From positions 4,033,501 to 4,097,500 of the forward strand of contig NZ_CP067341.1 in assembly GCF_016638705.1 (NCBI RefSeq): a DNA stretch of 64,000 nt, read 5' to 3'. The position numbers and the translations under genes were made by a program. Source of the stretch: Lysinibacillus agricola (lineage in GTDB: Bacteria; Bacillota; Bacilli; Bacillales_A; Planococcaceae). The notes beneath the pieces are model-generated. The model was not told where the DNA came from, did no database searches, and saw only the letters and a list, made by a program, of their open reading frames with translations. Shown piece by piece: positions 9,868 to 19,689 of the stretch. Positions within the stretch are counted from its first letter, which is position 1. Every line of letters begins with the position of its first letter.

Positions 9868-10380
9868 TTAATATTGAATAAGTGTTTTTATGTTTAAATC
9901 ACCAATTTTTGCACGACCGTTTAGTTCTGTTAACTCGATAAGGAAGGCACAGCCAACAACCTGACCACCTAATTGTTCAACTAAACGTACTGTCGCTTCA
10001 ATTGTACCACCAGTCGCAAGTAAGTCATCACAGATTAATACTTTTTGACCTGGTTTAATCGCATCCTTGTGCATTGTTAGCGTATCTTTACCATACTCAA
10101 GACCGTAGTCAGCACTTATCACTTCACGTGGTAATTTCCCTGGCTTACGAACAGGCGCAAAACCAATTTCAAGCGCATAAGCAACCGGGCATCCGATAAT
10201 GAAGCCACGAGCCTCAGGACCTACCACAATTTCAGCACCTAGTTCTTTTGCGTAATTTACGATTTGATCTGTTGCATATTTGTATGCCGGACCGTTATCC
10301 ATAATTGTTGTAATATCTTTGAAACTGATGCCCTCTTTCGGCCAGTTTTCAACCGTTGTTACGTATTGCTTTAAATCCAT
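9868..10380 (-). CDS. apt: Adenine phosphoribosyltransferase
   Basis: Apt converts adenine and PRPP to AMP in purine salvage. The protein is 170 residues, the usual length. The PRPP-binding signature [13 protein letters not shown] is near residue 122, and the family N-terminal block [18 protein letters not shown] and the GPEARGF loop are intact. It lies 33 nt downstream of recJ with a strong ribosome binding site, as in B. subtilis, where recJ-apt-relA are adjacent. Confidence 0.96.
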   Translation of the reverse strand: MDLKQYVTTVENWPKEGISFKDITTIMDNGPAYKYATDQIVNYAKELGAEIVVGPEARGFIIGCPVAYALEIGFAPVRKPGKLPREVISADYGLEYGKDTLTMHKDAIKPGQKVLICDDLLATGGTIEATVRLVEQLGGQVVGCAFLIELTELNGRAKIGDLNIKTLIQY

Positions 10381-10413
10381 GTTGTTGTTCCTCCTACGAA
10401 ACTTTTTCGTATA

Positions 10414-12732
10414 TTAATGTAATCGTTCATCAAACCATTGTTTTAATTCTATATAAGGGGCATATACAAGCTTTTGCTCCATTTCAATCTGTTCTGAACG
10501 TTGTTTGTAAGACGGTGCCTCTGTAAGTGCTTGTTTTGGTGCATTCACGTTGACAGTCGTCAGTCCACTCTCCATTTTAACAAAATCAAGCTCAAAAAAC
10601 ACCTGTGTCATAAATTTTAATGCATCTAATGGCCAACCTGTATGCTTCGCTAATTCAGCCAAATGCATATTTAATGGAAAAGCAGGTCGATTTTTCAAAA
10701 ATTTATAATACCAAGAGAATTGCTCACGCGTAGGCAATCCATTGAAATACTGTGAATCAGGCATGTAAAAGTGTGCATAAATACGGGAAGGTGCTGTTTT
10801 TTGTAATACATTTTCTAACAGTTGAACATTTTGTGGCAAATCTAATAATACGATATAATTGCTTTGATCTACATTCAAAAGCGTAGGATCGACTGCTAGA
10901 ATCGGCACACCAATAAGAGACTGATAATAGGTCATCGTCTCTGAACGGAAGGCGATAAATGTCGCCTCCTCTTTCGGGACCGTATTTAACCAGCGTGAAG
11001 TTTGACGAATACCACGAATATCAAATAATTGCCATTCAGTCGTTTGAACATCCTCTATCATAAATTGGGCTTTTTTACGTCCCTGCCACTCGTTAATTTG
11101 TAAATCTCCTGTAAATGATACTTTTATTCCATATGTTAACTCGTCGTGTAGATGTCCTTTATTAAAACCGACACTATCCAATTTTTCATAGCCATCCGTC
11201 AATTCAATCTTTATATGATTTTCGGCTGCTCCAATTTTTCGCATGGAGGCTATTTCTACATCTTCAAGCACATAAACAGGCTTTGGAAAATCCGTACCAT
11301 ATGGACCAAGCGTGGAAATCTCTTCAATGGCATCAGCTGAAATTTCATCCATTTTTAGTGGTATATCAATATTGAGTACAGGTGTCAATTGCTCTTCGGA
11401 TAAACAAGCTCTTGCTTGAGCATCTAAGCGGGATCTTAATTCATCAACATGTTCAATGGATAATGTCATACCGGCCGCCATAGGATGCCCACCAAAATGA
11501 GGCAATATATCTCGATTTTTCGCTAATTCGTTATATAAATGGAACCCTTCAATACTACGGGCTGAGCCTTTAGCTGTTCCTTTTTCATAGTCTAGTGAAA
11601 GTACAATTGTTGGGCGATAATAAAGTTCAACAAGACGAGACGCGACAATCCCTACTACTCCAGCATTCCAGCCTTCTCCAGCAATAACTAAAACGAGTGA
11701 ATCCCCGATTTTTTTATCTGATTCAATAAGAGCAATCGCCTCATCTGTAATACTCTTTACGATATCTTTGCGCTCACTATTACACGTATTAAGCTGTTTC
11801 GCTAATGCTGTTGCCTTAGCATTATCCTCAGCCATTAATAGCTCTACACCTGGTGCCGCTTCTCCAAGTCGACCAACTGCATTTAAGCGCGGCCCAAAGT
11901 AAAAACCGATTGTTTCTTCGTTAATTTTTACTTGCTCTGCACTGGCTACTTCACACATTGCCTGTACCCAGGGGCTGAGTGAACGGCGCATTTCTTCTAT
12001 TCCTCGTTTTACTAGGTAGCGATTTTCATCAACTAATGGTACTAAATCGGCTATTGTTCCAACAGCTACATATTCAATTAGATGCGTTGGCAGTTTCCCA
12101 TATAGAGCATGGGCTAACTTAAACGCTACCCCCACACCTGCAAGTTCGCCAAATGGATAATGTCCTTCTGGTATACGAGGATGTAAAATAATATCGGCAG
12201 GTGGTAATTCATCGCCTGGTTCATGGTGATCTGTGACGATAACATCCATACCTAGTTCCTTCGCGACACGGATCGGGTCAATACCTGAAATACCATTATC
12301 AACTGTAATAATTAGTTGAACACCCTCGTCATGTGCTTCACGAAATAGCGCTTCATGGGGTCCATAGCCATGAATAAAACGATTCGGTATTTTAAACGAT
12401 ACATCGGCACCGAGATCAAGCAACACATTGAGCATGACCGTCGTGCTAGTGACACCATCGGCATCATAATCTCCATAAATTAACATTTTCTCTCCGTTTT
12501 CAAGGGCTTGCTCAATACGCGCCACAGCTTCTGCCATGCCATGCATTAAAAACGGGTCATGGATATTTGCTTCTGTCATATTTAATAAGCTCTCTGCGTC
12601 AGCAGTTGTTTCGCAGCCTCGCGCTGCTAAAATTTTCGCTGCAATCGCAGAAAGTTGTAGGTCATTTTGTAATGTTTGGACAAACTTAGCGTCTGGGTGC
12701 TCTACCTGCCATCTTTTTTTCGATAGGATCAT
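10414..12732 (-). CDS. recJ: Single-stranded-DNA-specific exonuclease RecJ
   Basis: RecJ is a 5'-3' single-strand DNA exonuclease acting in recombination and mismatch or base-excision repair. The DHH-family catalytic motifs are visible: YGDYDADGVTSTTVML (about residue 85), VTDHHEPGDELPPAD (about 155), then the DHHA1 motif GGHPMAAGMTLS (about 430) and the long C-terminal RecJ_C domain. I chose the ATG at 12732 (772 residues) because AAGGAAGTG is just upstream; an ATG at 12813 would add 27 residues of low-complexity type. B. subtilis RecJ is of similar size. Confidence 0.95.
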   Translation of the reverse strand: MILSKKRWQVEHPDAKFVQTLQNDLQLSAIAAKILAARGCETTADAESLLNMTEANIHDPFLMHGMAEAVARIEQALENGEKMLIYGDYDADGVTSTTVMLNVLLDLGADVSFKIPNRFIHGYGPHEALFREAHDEGVQLIITVDNGISGIDPIRVAKELGMDVIVTDHHEPGDELPPADIILHPRIPEGHYPFGELAGVGVAFKLAHALYGKLPTHLIEYVAVGTIADLVPLVDENRYLVKRGIEEMRRSLSPWVQAMCEVASAEQVKINEETIGFYFGPRLNAVGRLGEAAPGVELLMAEDNAKATALAKQLNTCNSERKDIVKSITDEAIALIESDKKIGDSLVLVIAGEGWNAGVVGIVASRLVELYYRPTIVLSLDYEKGTAKGSARSIEGFHLYNELAKNRDILPHFGGHPMAAGMTLSIEHVDELRSRLDAQARACLSEEQLTPVLNIDIPLKMDEISADAIEEISTLGPYGTDFPKPVYVLEDVEIASMRKIGAAENHIKIELTDGYEKLDSVGFNKGHLHDELTYGIKVSFTGDLQINEWQGRKKAQFMIEDVQTTEWQLFDIRGIRQTSRWLNTVPKEEATFIAFRSETMTYYQSLIGVPILAVDPTLLNVDQSNYIVLLDLPQNVQLLENVLQKTAPSRIYAHFYMPDSQYFNGLPTREQFSWYYKFLKNRPAFPLNMHLAELAKHTGWPLDALKFMTQVFFELDFVKMESGLTTVNVNAPKQALTEAPSYKQRSEQIEMEQKLVYAPYIELKQWFDERLH

Positions 12733-12837
12733 CTTTTTCACTTCCTTACGTAGGCTATTATACAGAAAATCTAGCCTATCCGCACTATTTGTCAGAATGA
12801 TAGTTTTATCCATCAGATTGTCAATTCAATCCGTCAG

Positions 12838-12970
12838 TTTTACTAAACTACCCGAAGGATAGAAGTCAGAGCGACGGATAGAACCGGCCAGTGATGGAAA
12901 GAGATTCAGAGTGACGGATAGAAGAGTCAAAGTCGTGGATAGAACCGTCAAAGCCTTGAATACCAGTCTC
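12838..12970. repeat. Degenerate short direct repeats between recJ and trpA
   Basis: About five imperfect copies of a roughly 22-30 bp motif with the core ACGGATAGAA (or GTGGATAGAA, AAGGATAGAA) preceded by GTCAGAGYG or GTCAAAG occur in a row. They start near 12857, 12870, 12913, 12935 and 12955. They are too irregular and close-packed to be CRISPR. Function unknown. Confidence 0.55.
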
Positions 12971-12976
12971 AAAAGA

Positions 12977-13004
12977 AAAAAGCCTACTCCGTTAAAGAGT
13001 AGAC
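12977..13004 (-). terminator. Terminator of the trp operon
   Basis: The stem GTCTACTC / GAGTAGGC has a 7-nt loop and is followed by TTTTTT on the minus strand. The upstream arm lies within the last codons of trpA, so the stop codon falls in the hairpin loop. Confidence 0.85.
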
Positions 13005-13783
13005 TTCTCGAGCTCACCTTTTGAAGCGGACACTAATGCCTCAACCTTCTCCAAATCACCTTCATGCAATGCTGTCACTATCGCACTGCCAACGATCACG
13101 CCATCACTAAGTGCCCCCATGCTTACTACTTGCTCTGGAGTTGAAATGCCAAAGCCTGCTAGTACTGGTATTTGGCTTACTTCACGTAAACGTGCAAAAT
13201 GACCGTCTAAATCATTAGCAAAGCTTGTGCGGGCCCCTGTAATTCCATTGACTGTCACAGCATAGACAAAGCCTTGACTGGCAGCAGCAATACGTGCAAT
13301 TCGCTCTGGAGGGCTTGTTAATGATACAAGCTGGACAATGTCGATACCATAAGGATTTAATTCATCATGTAAAATAGCACTTTCCTCTAGTGGTACATCA
13401 GGGACGATTAATCCTTTAACGCCCCCGGCCACACAAGCCTTAGCAAATGCCTCTAACCCATAAGCTAATACGGGATTAAAATAAGTCATGACAACTAACG
13501 GAACTTGAATTTCTTCTTTAAATGAAGCTAATGCTGCTAGCACTTTACGTAATGTTACGCCCTCTGCTAAAGCTCGTTCACCTGCCTGCTCTATTGTCGG
13601 TCCGTCTGCTACAGGATCCGAGAATGGTATGCCAACTTCAATTGCCGTTACACCTATTTGCTGCAGCTTCAGGATTGTAGGCTTCAAAGTTTCGAGACCC
13701 CCGTCACCCGCCATAATATATGGTACAAACGCTTTATTACCAGCGACCTTCATTTGTTCAATTGCCTGCTGTAGTGTTGTCAT
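12992..13783 (-). CDS. trpA: Tryptophan synthase alpha subunit
   Basis: TrpA cleaves indole-3-glycerol phosphate to indole and glyceraldehyde 3-phosphate and channels indole to TrpB. The 263-residue TIM barrel shows the catalytic glutamate in AIEVGIPFSDPVADGPTI, the loop MTYFNPVLAYG and the phosphate-binding GFGIS and GVIVGSAIV segments. The start overlaps the trpB stop by 1 nt. It is the last gene of trpEDCFBA and its 3' end is embedded in the terminator. Confidence 0.97.
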   Translation of the reverse strand: MTTLQQAIEQMKVAGNKAFVPYIMAGDGGLETLKPTILKLQQIGVTAIEVGIPFSDPVADGPTIEQAGERALAEGVTLRKVLAALASFKEEIQVPLVVMTYFNPVLAYGLEAFAKACVAGGVKGLIVPDVPLEESAILHDELNPYGIDIVQLVSLTSPPERIARIAAASQGFVYAVTVNGITGARTSFANDLDGHFARLREVSQIPVLAGFGISTPEQVVSMGALSDGVIVGSAIVTALHEGDLEKVEALVSASKGELEKSTL

Positions 13784-14991
13784 TATACATCTCCTCCTAA
13801 TGCTTTACGGACAGTATGAACATCCTTATCTCCTCGGCCGGATAAGCACACAACGAGGATGTCATCTGTAGACATTGTCTTCGCGAGTTTTGCTGTATAG
13901 GCAATGGCATGAGAACTTTCTAAGGCAGGTAGTATACCTTCTGTTCTACAAAGTAACTGCAAGCCCTCGAGTGCTTCACTATCTGTAATCGAATCAAATT
14001 TAGCACGCCCAATATCATGTAAATAGCAATGCTCCGGTCCCTTCCCTGGATAATCTAGACCAGCTGAAATAGAGTGTGCTTCTTGCACAAAGCCATTTTC
14101 ATCTTGTAATAAATACATGTATGCACCGTGTAACACTCCTAGCTGTCCACCTGCAATTGCTGCCGCATGCTTTCCTGTCTCAATGCCACTGCCTGCAGCC
14201 TCTACTCCGTATAGCGCCACAGTTTCGTCGTCGACAAAAGGATGAAACATACCAATTGCATTACTACCACCGCCTATACAGGCAACGACTGCATCTGGTA
14301 AACGTCCTTCCTTTTCTAAAATCTGCTTTCTAGTTTCAACACCAATGACGCGCTGGAAATCCCTTACGATTTTCGGAAATGGATGTGGTCCTAAAGCTGA
14401 GCCTAAAATATAATGAGTATCTTCAACATTTGTCACCCAGTAGCGCAGTGCTGCATTGACAGCATCCTTCAATGTTTTTGAACCGGTTTCTACAGACTCT
14501 ACTTTTGTACCGAGTAGCTCCATGCGAAACACATTCAACTGTTGGCGTTTGATATCCTCTGCCCCCATAAATACAACACATTCAAGATTCAATAATGCGC
14601 ATGCAGTTGCCGTTGCCACTCCATGCTGTCCCGCACCCGTTTCTGCCACTATTTTCCTTTTACCCATTCGTTTGGCAAGAAGCGCTTGACCAATCGCATT
14701 ATTAATCTTATGGGCTCCAGTATGATTTAAATCTTCACGCTTTAAATAAACCTTCGCGCCACCTAGCTCTTTTGTTAAATTTTCTGCGTAGTACAACGGC
14801 GTCTCACGACCAACGTATTGTTGTAAATAATAGGCCAGCTCATCCGTAAATGTTTGATCATGCATTGCCTCATCATAAGCCGTCTCTAATTCTAACAAAG
14901 CAGTCATTAATGTTTCCGGAACAAATTGTCCACCATATTTTCCGTAACGCCCTTCCTTTGTGGGTACACTATTTGCTATTGAATTCGCCAT
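13783..14991 (-). CDS. trpB: Tryptophan synthase beta subunit
   Basis: TrpB is the PLP enzyme condensing indole with serine. At 402 residues it is full length, with the PLP lysine in [18 protein letters not shown], the activity loop [15 protein letters not shown], the phosphate-binding [13 protein letters not shown] and the C-terminal [11 protein letters not shown]. It overlaps trpF and trpA by single nucleotides, consistent with translational coupling and a 1:1 alpha/beta ratio. Confidence 0.97.
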   Translation of the reverse strand: MANSIANSVPTKEGRYGKYGGQFVPETLMTALLELETAYDEAMHDQTFTDELAYYLQQYVGRETPLYYAENLTKELGGAKVYLKREDLNHTGAHKINNAIGQALLAKRMGKRKIVAETGAGQHGVATATACALLNLECVVFMGAEDIKRQQLNVFRMELLGTKVESVETGSKTLKDAVNAALRYWVTNVEDTHYILGSALGPHPFPKIVRDFQRVIGVETRKQILEKEGRLPDAVVACIGGGSNAIGMFHPFVDDETVALYGVEAAGSGIETGKHAAAIAGGQLGVLHGAYMYLLQDENGFVQEAHSISAGLDYPGKGPEHCYLHDIGRAKFDSITDSEALEGLQLLCRTEGILPALESSHAIAYTAKLAKTMSTDDILVVCLSGRGDKDVHTVRKALGGDV

Positions 14992-15605
14992 TATGCTCTC
15001 CCCTTCTTTACTGCCTGTATAAATGCGGTTATTTTTGCTATATCTTTAACACCGTCCGTCTCCACACCACTCGATACATCTACCATAGATGGAGACACAA
15101 GTGATACCGCCTCTTCAATATTTTCAGCTTGCAAACCACCCGCTAAAATTAACTTTTCTCGCGGAATTCCTACCATCTCTAAGAGGGTCCAATCAAACGT
15201 GTGACCACTGCCACCTTTAAAATCTGTGCCTGGTGCATCAAATAAGTAGTAGTCTACATCATAGTTAGCAGCCATCTGAACATCTTCAGCACCTCTAACG
15301 GACAAAGCTTTAATGGCTGGATAACCTTGTTGACTTATAAACTCCGGAGATTCTTCCCCGTGGTATTGCACATAATCTAATGGCACTCCTTCTACCGCTG
15401 TGCGTAATTCCTCTGCGCTTGGATTAACAAACACACCAATTTTTAAAACGCCATTTGGCACATGTTTTACTAATTGCTGTGCCTGTTCAACCGTCACTCG
15501 TCGTTTACTTGGTGCAAAGACAAAACCAATTGCATCCGCTCCTATCTCTACTGCTGCCTGTACATGCTGTCGTTCCTTTAGTCCACAAATTTTTACCTTC
15601 GTCAT
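14991..15605 (-). CDS. trpF: Phosphoribosylanthranilate isomerase
   Basis: TrpF performs the Amadori rearrangement of phosphoribosylanthranilate to CdRP. The 204-residue barrel has the catalytic cysteine in VKICGLK (residue 7), the [16 protein letters not shown] loop, and [13 protein letters not shown] and [13 protein letters not shown] near the C-terminus, where the catalytic Asp and phosphate site lie. It overlaps trpC by 4 nt. Confidence 0.96.
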   Translation of the reverse strand: MTKVKICGLKERQHVQAAVEIGADAIGFVFAPSKRRVTVEQAQQLVKHVPNGVLKIGVFVNPSAEELRTAVEGVPLDYVQYHGEESPEFISQQGYPAIKALSVRGAEDVQMAANYDVDYYLFDAPGTDFKGGSGHTFDWTLLEMVGIPREKLILAGGLQAENIEEAVSLVSPSMVDVSSGVETDGVKDIAKITAFIQAVKKGRA

Positions 15606-16393
15606 ACAAATGCCCCCACCTTATTGACCTGTAAACTTTTTAGCGCAGTACCTGCATCACCACTGCGCATTAATGACTCACCTACAAGAACGCCACTAGC
15701 TCCCATCGCTGCCACCGCTTTAGCGTCTTTTTGCGTCCAAATCCCACTTTCACTTATTAATACTTTCTCTTCTTCGAACTGAAAAGCTTGAGCAATTTCA
15801 CGTGTCCGTTCTAAGCTCACCTCAAAGGTGCGTAAATCACGGTTATTAACGCCAATCAGTTTGGCACCAACTGCAATAGCACGCTCAAGCTCCTCAAGAT
15901 CATGTACCTCTACTAACACCTCTAGATTTAAGCTTGTTGCATAGCTATATAGATCGCGTAATGCCTCATCTGTTAACGCGGCCACAATTAGTAAAATAAT
16001 GGATGCACCTGATGCCTTTGCAAATCGAATTTGCACACGATCGATCATAAAATCCTTACAAAGAAGTGGCGTTTGAACAGCATTTGCAACTGCGGCTAAA
16101 TCATCAAAGGAGCCTTTAAAAAACTCTTTATCTGTTAAAACAGAAATGGCCGCTGCCCCTGCTTCTGCATAAATTTTTGCTTGTGCCACCGGATCTGCCC
16201 CTTCTGCGATTAGCCCCTTTGAGGGGGAAGCACGCTTCATTTCAGAAATAACCTGTAATGTTTCAGCTTTTCGCAATCGCTCAAATAATGATGGACGCAG
16301 CTTTTCTGTAAAGTTCGCTAATGGGTCGGGCCGTTCAAGTAAAGCACCGACTTCTAGCTTTTTTTGTTCGAGAATTTTATTTAAGATATTCAT
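15602..16393 (-). CDS. trpC: Indole-3-glycerol-phosphate synthase
   Basis: TrpC closes the indole ring by decarboxylating CdRP. The 263-residue barrel carries VISEMKRASPSKGLI (catalytic Lys and substrate-binding Ser), LLCKDFMID (catalytic Lys), IGVNNRDLRTFEV and LISESGIW, all canonical. It overlaps trpD by 4 nt at its start and trpF by 4 nt at its end. Confidence 0.97.
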   Translation of the reverse strand: MNILNKILEQKKLEVGALLERPDPLANFTEKLRPSLFERLRKAETLQVISEMKRASPSKGLIAEGADPVAQAKIYAEAGAAAISVLTDKEFFKGSFDDLAAVANAVQTPLLCKDFMIDRVQIRFAKASGASIILLIVAALTDEALRDLYSYATSLNLEVLVEVHDLEELERAIAVGAKLIGVNNRDLRTFEVSLERTREIAQAFQFEEEKVLISESGIWTQKDAKAVAAMGASGVLVGESLMRSGDAGTALKSLQVNKVGAFV

Positions 16394-17421
16394 TGTCGGA
16401 CCTCCACTTCTTTAATATTCTCACTATAAGCAACGACTGCCTCTAATTTTCGTTGGGCACGCCCGCTAAAAATACTATCCTTCGCCATTTCTACACCTTC
16501 TTTAACGGTTTCAGCAATTCCATAGCTGAACAACCCAATACCAGCATTCAATAAAACTGTGTCAAAATAAGCACTTTGTTCACCAGCTAATAATTTACGC
16601 ATAATAGCAGCATTTTCATCAGCATTGCCTCCACGAATAGCCTCTATTGGTGCATAGCTGAGCCCCGCATCCTCTGGAGTTAAAGAAAAAGGGATTAAGT
16701 CTCCCTTATCTACTAAGACAAAAGTATTTTGACCAGCTAATGACGCCTCATCTAAACCTAGTGGCCCCGAAACGACCATTGCACGTTCACGCCCGAGCAT
16801 TTGTAATACGGAAGCATACTCCATGACAAAATTAGGACGGTTAATGCCTGTAAATTGCGTCGATAAAGGCACTGGATTCGTAAGTGGACCGACAAGATTA
16901 AAAATAGTTGGCTTGCCTAGTGCCCGACGAACCTCCCCAATCCTCTTTAATTTCGGATGCACATTTGGAGCATATAAAAAGGCAATTCCTTCTTTCTCTA
17001 ACAGATCAACAGTTTGTTCAATGGAAATATTCGTATGAATACCGAGTGCCTCCAAAACATCAGAGCTGCCTGATGCCGAAGAAATTTTACGATTGCCGTG
17101 CTTCGTCATTTTGACACCTGCCCCTGCCAATACAAAGGCGCAAGTTGTACTTATATTAAATGTATTAAGACCATCGCCACCAGTACCGCAATTATCCATA
17201 TAGACACCTGCTTTTGCTGGTACGTCTAGTGCAAAGGAACGCATAATTGTAGCTAATGCCGCTACTTCATGTGCTGTTTCACCTTTGGCAGATAATGCCG
17301 TTAAAAAGCTACCGATTTGTTCCTTCGGTGTGTCATCTTGGAACATCCATTTTGCTGCCTGTAGCATTTCCTCATACATTAAATGCTCTCGTTGTTGTAC
17401 TTTTTGACGAATACCTTCCAT
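16390..17421 (-). CDS. trpD: Anthranilate phosphoribosyltransferase
   Basis: TrpD joins anthranilate to PRPP. The 343-residue protein has the glycine-rich PRPP motif GTGGDGLNTFNIST (about residue 83), the KHGNRKISSASGSSDVLEALG block (in two parts) and the ARRALGKPTIFNLVGPLTNP-type anthranilate-binding segment. TAATG joins it to trpE. The first 15 residues before MYEEMLQ are slightly longer than usual, but no better start is visible. Confidence 0.96.
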   Translation of the reverse strand: MEGIRQKVQQREHLMYEEMLQAAKWMFQDDTPKEQIGSFLTALSAKGETAHEVAALATIMRSFALDVPAKAGVYMDNCGTGGDGLNTFNISTTCAFVLAGAGVKMTKHGNRKISSASGSSDVLEALGIHTNISIEQTVDLLEKEGIAFLYAPNVHPKLKRIGEVRRALGKPTIFNLVGPLTNPVPLSTQFTGINRPNFVMEYASVLQMLGRERAMVVSGPLGLDEASLAGQNTFVLVDKGDLIPFSLTPEDAGLSYAPIEAIRGGNADENAAIMRKLLAGEQSAYFDTVLLNAGIGLFSYGIAETVKEGVEMAKDSIFSGRAQRKLEAVVAYSENIKEVEVRQ

Positions 17422-18794
17422 TAGTGTTGACCTCCTTCTTTTTCAAGTAGTTGCAAAAATTCCTGTTCGTCCTTTTCTACTTGTTTTAATACTTCTTTGA
17501 CGTTTGTGTATTTGGTTACCGTTACAGTTGATTGCATATGCATCGTTTCATTTTCTATAACAATGGATTTTCCTGTTAAAGCAAAATCAAGATGACCGTT
17601 AAAACCAATAAATCCAAGAGCTCCTCCAAATACCCCAGCAGTTTGACTAGATTTTTCTAAATAGTCCTTTGCCTGATCCTTTGGAATACCTGTTGATGCA
17701 AAGGATGGTAACGTCGCAGCTAAGACATCAAGTGCATGAAGCATCGGTAATATTTGACCCTCGACTCTCGATGTCATATGTAATGCATGCTTTGAACGCT
17801 CAATTCTCATCGCCTCAATGACTTGAATGGAATCTCGGAAGCACACAGACTGTAGCTCTTGTTGTACCGCAGAAACAAGTGCTTCATGTGACTTCCTAAT
17901 ATCTGTGTTTTCATATAGCTTTCGTTCATATTCTAAATCTTCACCTTTTGTGGAACCTCTAGGAAATGTCCCCTCTGTTGGTGTCATAATCACACGCTCA
18001 CCTTTTACTCGAATTAGGCTTTCCGGAGAAGTTCCCAAGACAATATGATCCTCAAATTCTACATAATACATATAAGGAGCAGGATCCTTTTTACGCAACT
18101 GGCGATATAATGCGAAAGAATCTCCTTGGAACTTTGCTAAAAAACGCTTTGACAGCACGACCCTTGTAATATCTTCATCTAAATTAGCTTTGATAGATGT
18201 CAGGGATGTTACAAATTGTTCATTCGTAGTCGATTCAAAAGCTTCATAGCTACAAGTTGTATCCTCATCTTCCCTACCCTTTAACAGCTGCTCTGCCAGC
18301 TCCTCTAAATTTGGTTCTTTTTTTTCTGCATCAATATTTGTATGAATCAATGTAACCTCATCTGTTACATGATCAAATACAATGACTGTCTCATACACAT
18401 GGAAATGCACATCTGGTAGCTGCACTTTATCCTGACTAGTCGATAATGTCGTTGTTGCAGCATGACCAACATAGCCAACAGCTCCGCCTGAAAACGGGAA
18501 TTGTGTCGTATTGGATATACGTGGCATTAATCTTTTCAGTAACACAAAAAGATCGCCCTTATGTGTATATGTGTTTCCAGTCTTATATGAATATTCCTGA
18601 ATCTCATCTCCAAAGCCTTTATACGTTTTTCTTGGATTTGCACCGATAAAAGAAAAACGTCCTGCTCCCTCATGCTGTGCTGAACTCTCAAGCAAAAATT
18701 TATGCTTCCCTTGTAGGCGTCTAAAAATTAAAATCGGCGTTAAAGAATCAGCATTAATGGTTTTCATTTTTGTTCTTGAACTCGTCGATAGCAT
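17421..18794 (-). CDS. trpE: TrpE-like chorismate-binding protein (anthranilate synthase component I position), catalytically divergent
   Basis: By position and fold this is TrpE. The N-terminal domain has LLESSAQHEGAGRFSFIGANP in two parts and FSGGAVGYVG, and the chorismate-binding domain has APYMYYVEF, LGTSPESLIRV and RSKHALH. The start ATG at 18794 follows AAGGAG by 10 nt (457 residues). However, key motifs are altered: the family DLARND stretch reads SAVQQE and the Mg-binding Glu just before is Ser; PAGTLTGAPK reads PSFASTGIPK; the IRT arginine motif reads TGK; QAGAGIV reads QSTVTVT. A gapless alignment to a recalled B. subtilis TrpE between these motifs argues against local frameshifts. 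It may be inactive, altered in function, or unusual for the genus. No trpG lies in the operon. Confidence 0.75.
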   Translation of the reverse strand: MLSTSSRTKMKTINADSLTPILIFRRLQGKHKFLLESSAQHEGAGRFSFIGANPRKTYKGFGDEIQEYSYKTGNTYTHKGDLFVLLKRLMPRISNTTQFPFSGGAVGYVGHAATTTLSTSQDKVQLPDVHFHVYETVIVFDHVTDEVTLIHTNIDAEKKEPNLEELAEQLLKGREDEDTTCSYEAFESTTNEQFVTSLTSIKANLDEDITRVVLSKRFLAKFQGDSFALYRQLRKKDPAPYMYYVEFEDHIVLGTSPESLIRVKGERVIMTPTEGTFPRGSTKGEDLEYERKLYENTDIRKSHEALVSAVQQELQSVCFRDSIQVIEAMRIERSKHALHMTSRVEGQILPMLHALDVLAATLPSFASTGIPKDQAKDYLEKSSQTAGVFGGALGFIGFNGHLDFALTGKSIVIENETMHMQSTVTVTKYTNVKEVLKQVEKDEQEFLQLLEKEGGQH

Positions 18795-18896
18795 TGTTAC
18801 CAAACTCCTTTTTAAATTTTTCCCTATCTAACGTAAGACTTACAAATGTTTAGCTGCTGAATCGGTTTTTGTTGAAAAAAGGATCCTCATCATAGC

Positions 18897-19030
18897 GTAG
18901 GGTTGATTTCCGTTCCGACTGGGTGCTTTCCTAGGGACGTAGGGGCAACAAATTGTTTTCTGTGCGAAAGCGTAGTGCTAACGTAGCGACAGCAACAATT
19001 GTTTTCTGTGCGAAAGCGAAGTCTTCATCC
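18897..19030. repeat. Dispersed intergenic repeat, copy E
   Basis: Left end GGGTTGATTTCCGTTCCGAC, then two units of the 37-bp type in the opposite orientation (CAACAATTGTTTTCTGTGCG, GCGAAAGCG, TAGCGACAG). No clear right end is present: it is truncated next to the trp T-box terminator. Confidence 0.65.
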
Positions 19031-19044
19031 CCTGCAAATAAAAA

Positions 19045-19453
19045 CAATAAAAAAAGTCCCCTGCAAAAAGGATTTTTCCTAATTGCAGAGGACGATCATG
19101 ACCGCGTTGCCACCTCATATTAGAGCATATTTGCTCTCCCTTATGTGCTCAGCTTAGTTCGTCAGTAAAATCGCCATATCTTTTGAGTTAATGACGAAAA
19201 GATTTGTTTTATCTAAGTCAAAGCACCCCCTTTAACGTGGGGAATCCGTTCGCTATTATAATTAGCGACTCTCATAAGTCCATTCACATAAGCTACAAAT
19301 CAGTTTGCACCATCCACTGACTCTCTAAATTGCACACTTATGCTACTACTCTTATTCAACAATTTCTCAGCTATTCTCATCTAAACTCAGCTCATCTGTT
19401 CTAAGGTTGACCTCGCTCCCGAGATCATCTACCTTGTATCGAACAAAAAAGTT
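19045..19453 (-). ncRNA. T-box leader of the trp operon, tryptophan (UGG) specifier
   Basis: Between the promoter and trpE lies a canonical T-box leader. Stem I has AGAGAGTCAGTGG...GGTGCAAACTG. The specifier loop reads GTGAATGGACTTATGAG, with TGG (Trp) at 19280-19282. The T-box sequence AGGTGGCAACGCGG is at 19102-19115. The terminator stem GTCCTCTGCAA / TTGCAGGGGAC (19056-19093) is followed by a T run at 19045-19055. By family knowledge, uncharged tRNA-Trp pairs with the specifier and the T-box, allowing antitermination; charged tRNA allows the terminator to form. This differs from TRAP control in B. subtilis. Confidence 0.9.
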
Positions 19454-19459
19454 AGCCTT

Positions 19460-19488
19460 ATTCTATGCCAAACTACGGAAATTGTCAA
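19460..19488 (-). promoter_or_regulatory. Sigma-A promoter of the trp operon
   Basis: TTGACA (19483-19488), 17 nt spacer, TAGAAT (19460-19465) on the minus strand. It points into the T-box leader, with the transcript start expected near 19453. Confidence 0.85.
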
Positions 19489-19611
19489 TCAATTCAGAGA
19501 AAAAGAAAAAATGTTGAAAGAAATTTTGAAATTATATACAAAGGAAAAAGTCCCTCTATATATACCATAAAAAGGAACCTTAACTACCTACTTTTGAGTG
19601 TTTTTCAAGTA

Positions 19612-19640
19612 TTGACCTCGTAAAAATATCAAGTTATAGT
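19612..19640 (+). promoter_or_regulatory. Sigma-A-like promoter of the chemotaxis receptor gene
   Basis: TTGACC (19612-19617), 17 nt spacer, TATAGT (19635-19640), 50 nt before the start codon. No sigma-D type motif was seen. Confidence 0.65.
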
Positions 19641-19689
19641 AATTCCAGAACATTTATTCTCTAATAAATAAAAGAAAGTAGGAACGAAT

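Noticed and set aside
12826..13017. 63-aa minus-strand ORF between recJ and trpA
   Set aside because: It is the translation of the degenerate GGATAGAA repeats and part of the trp terminator.
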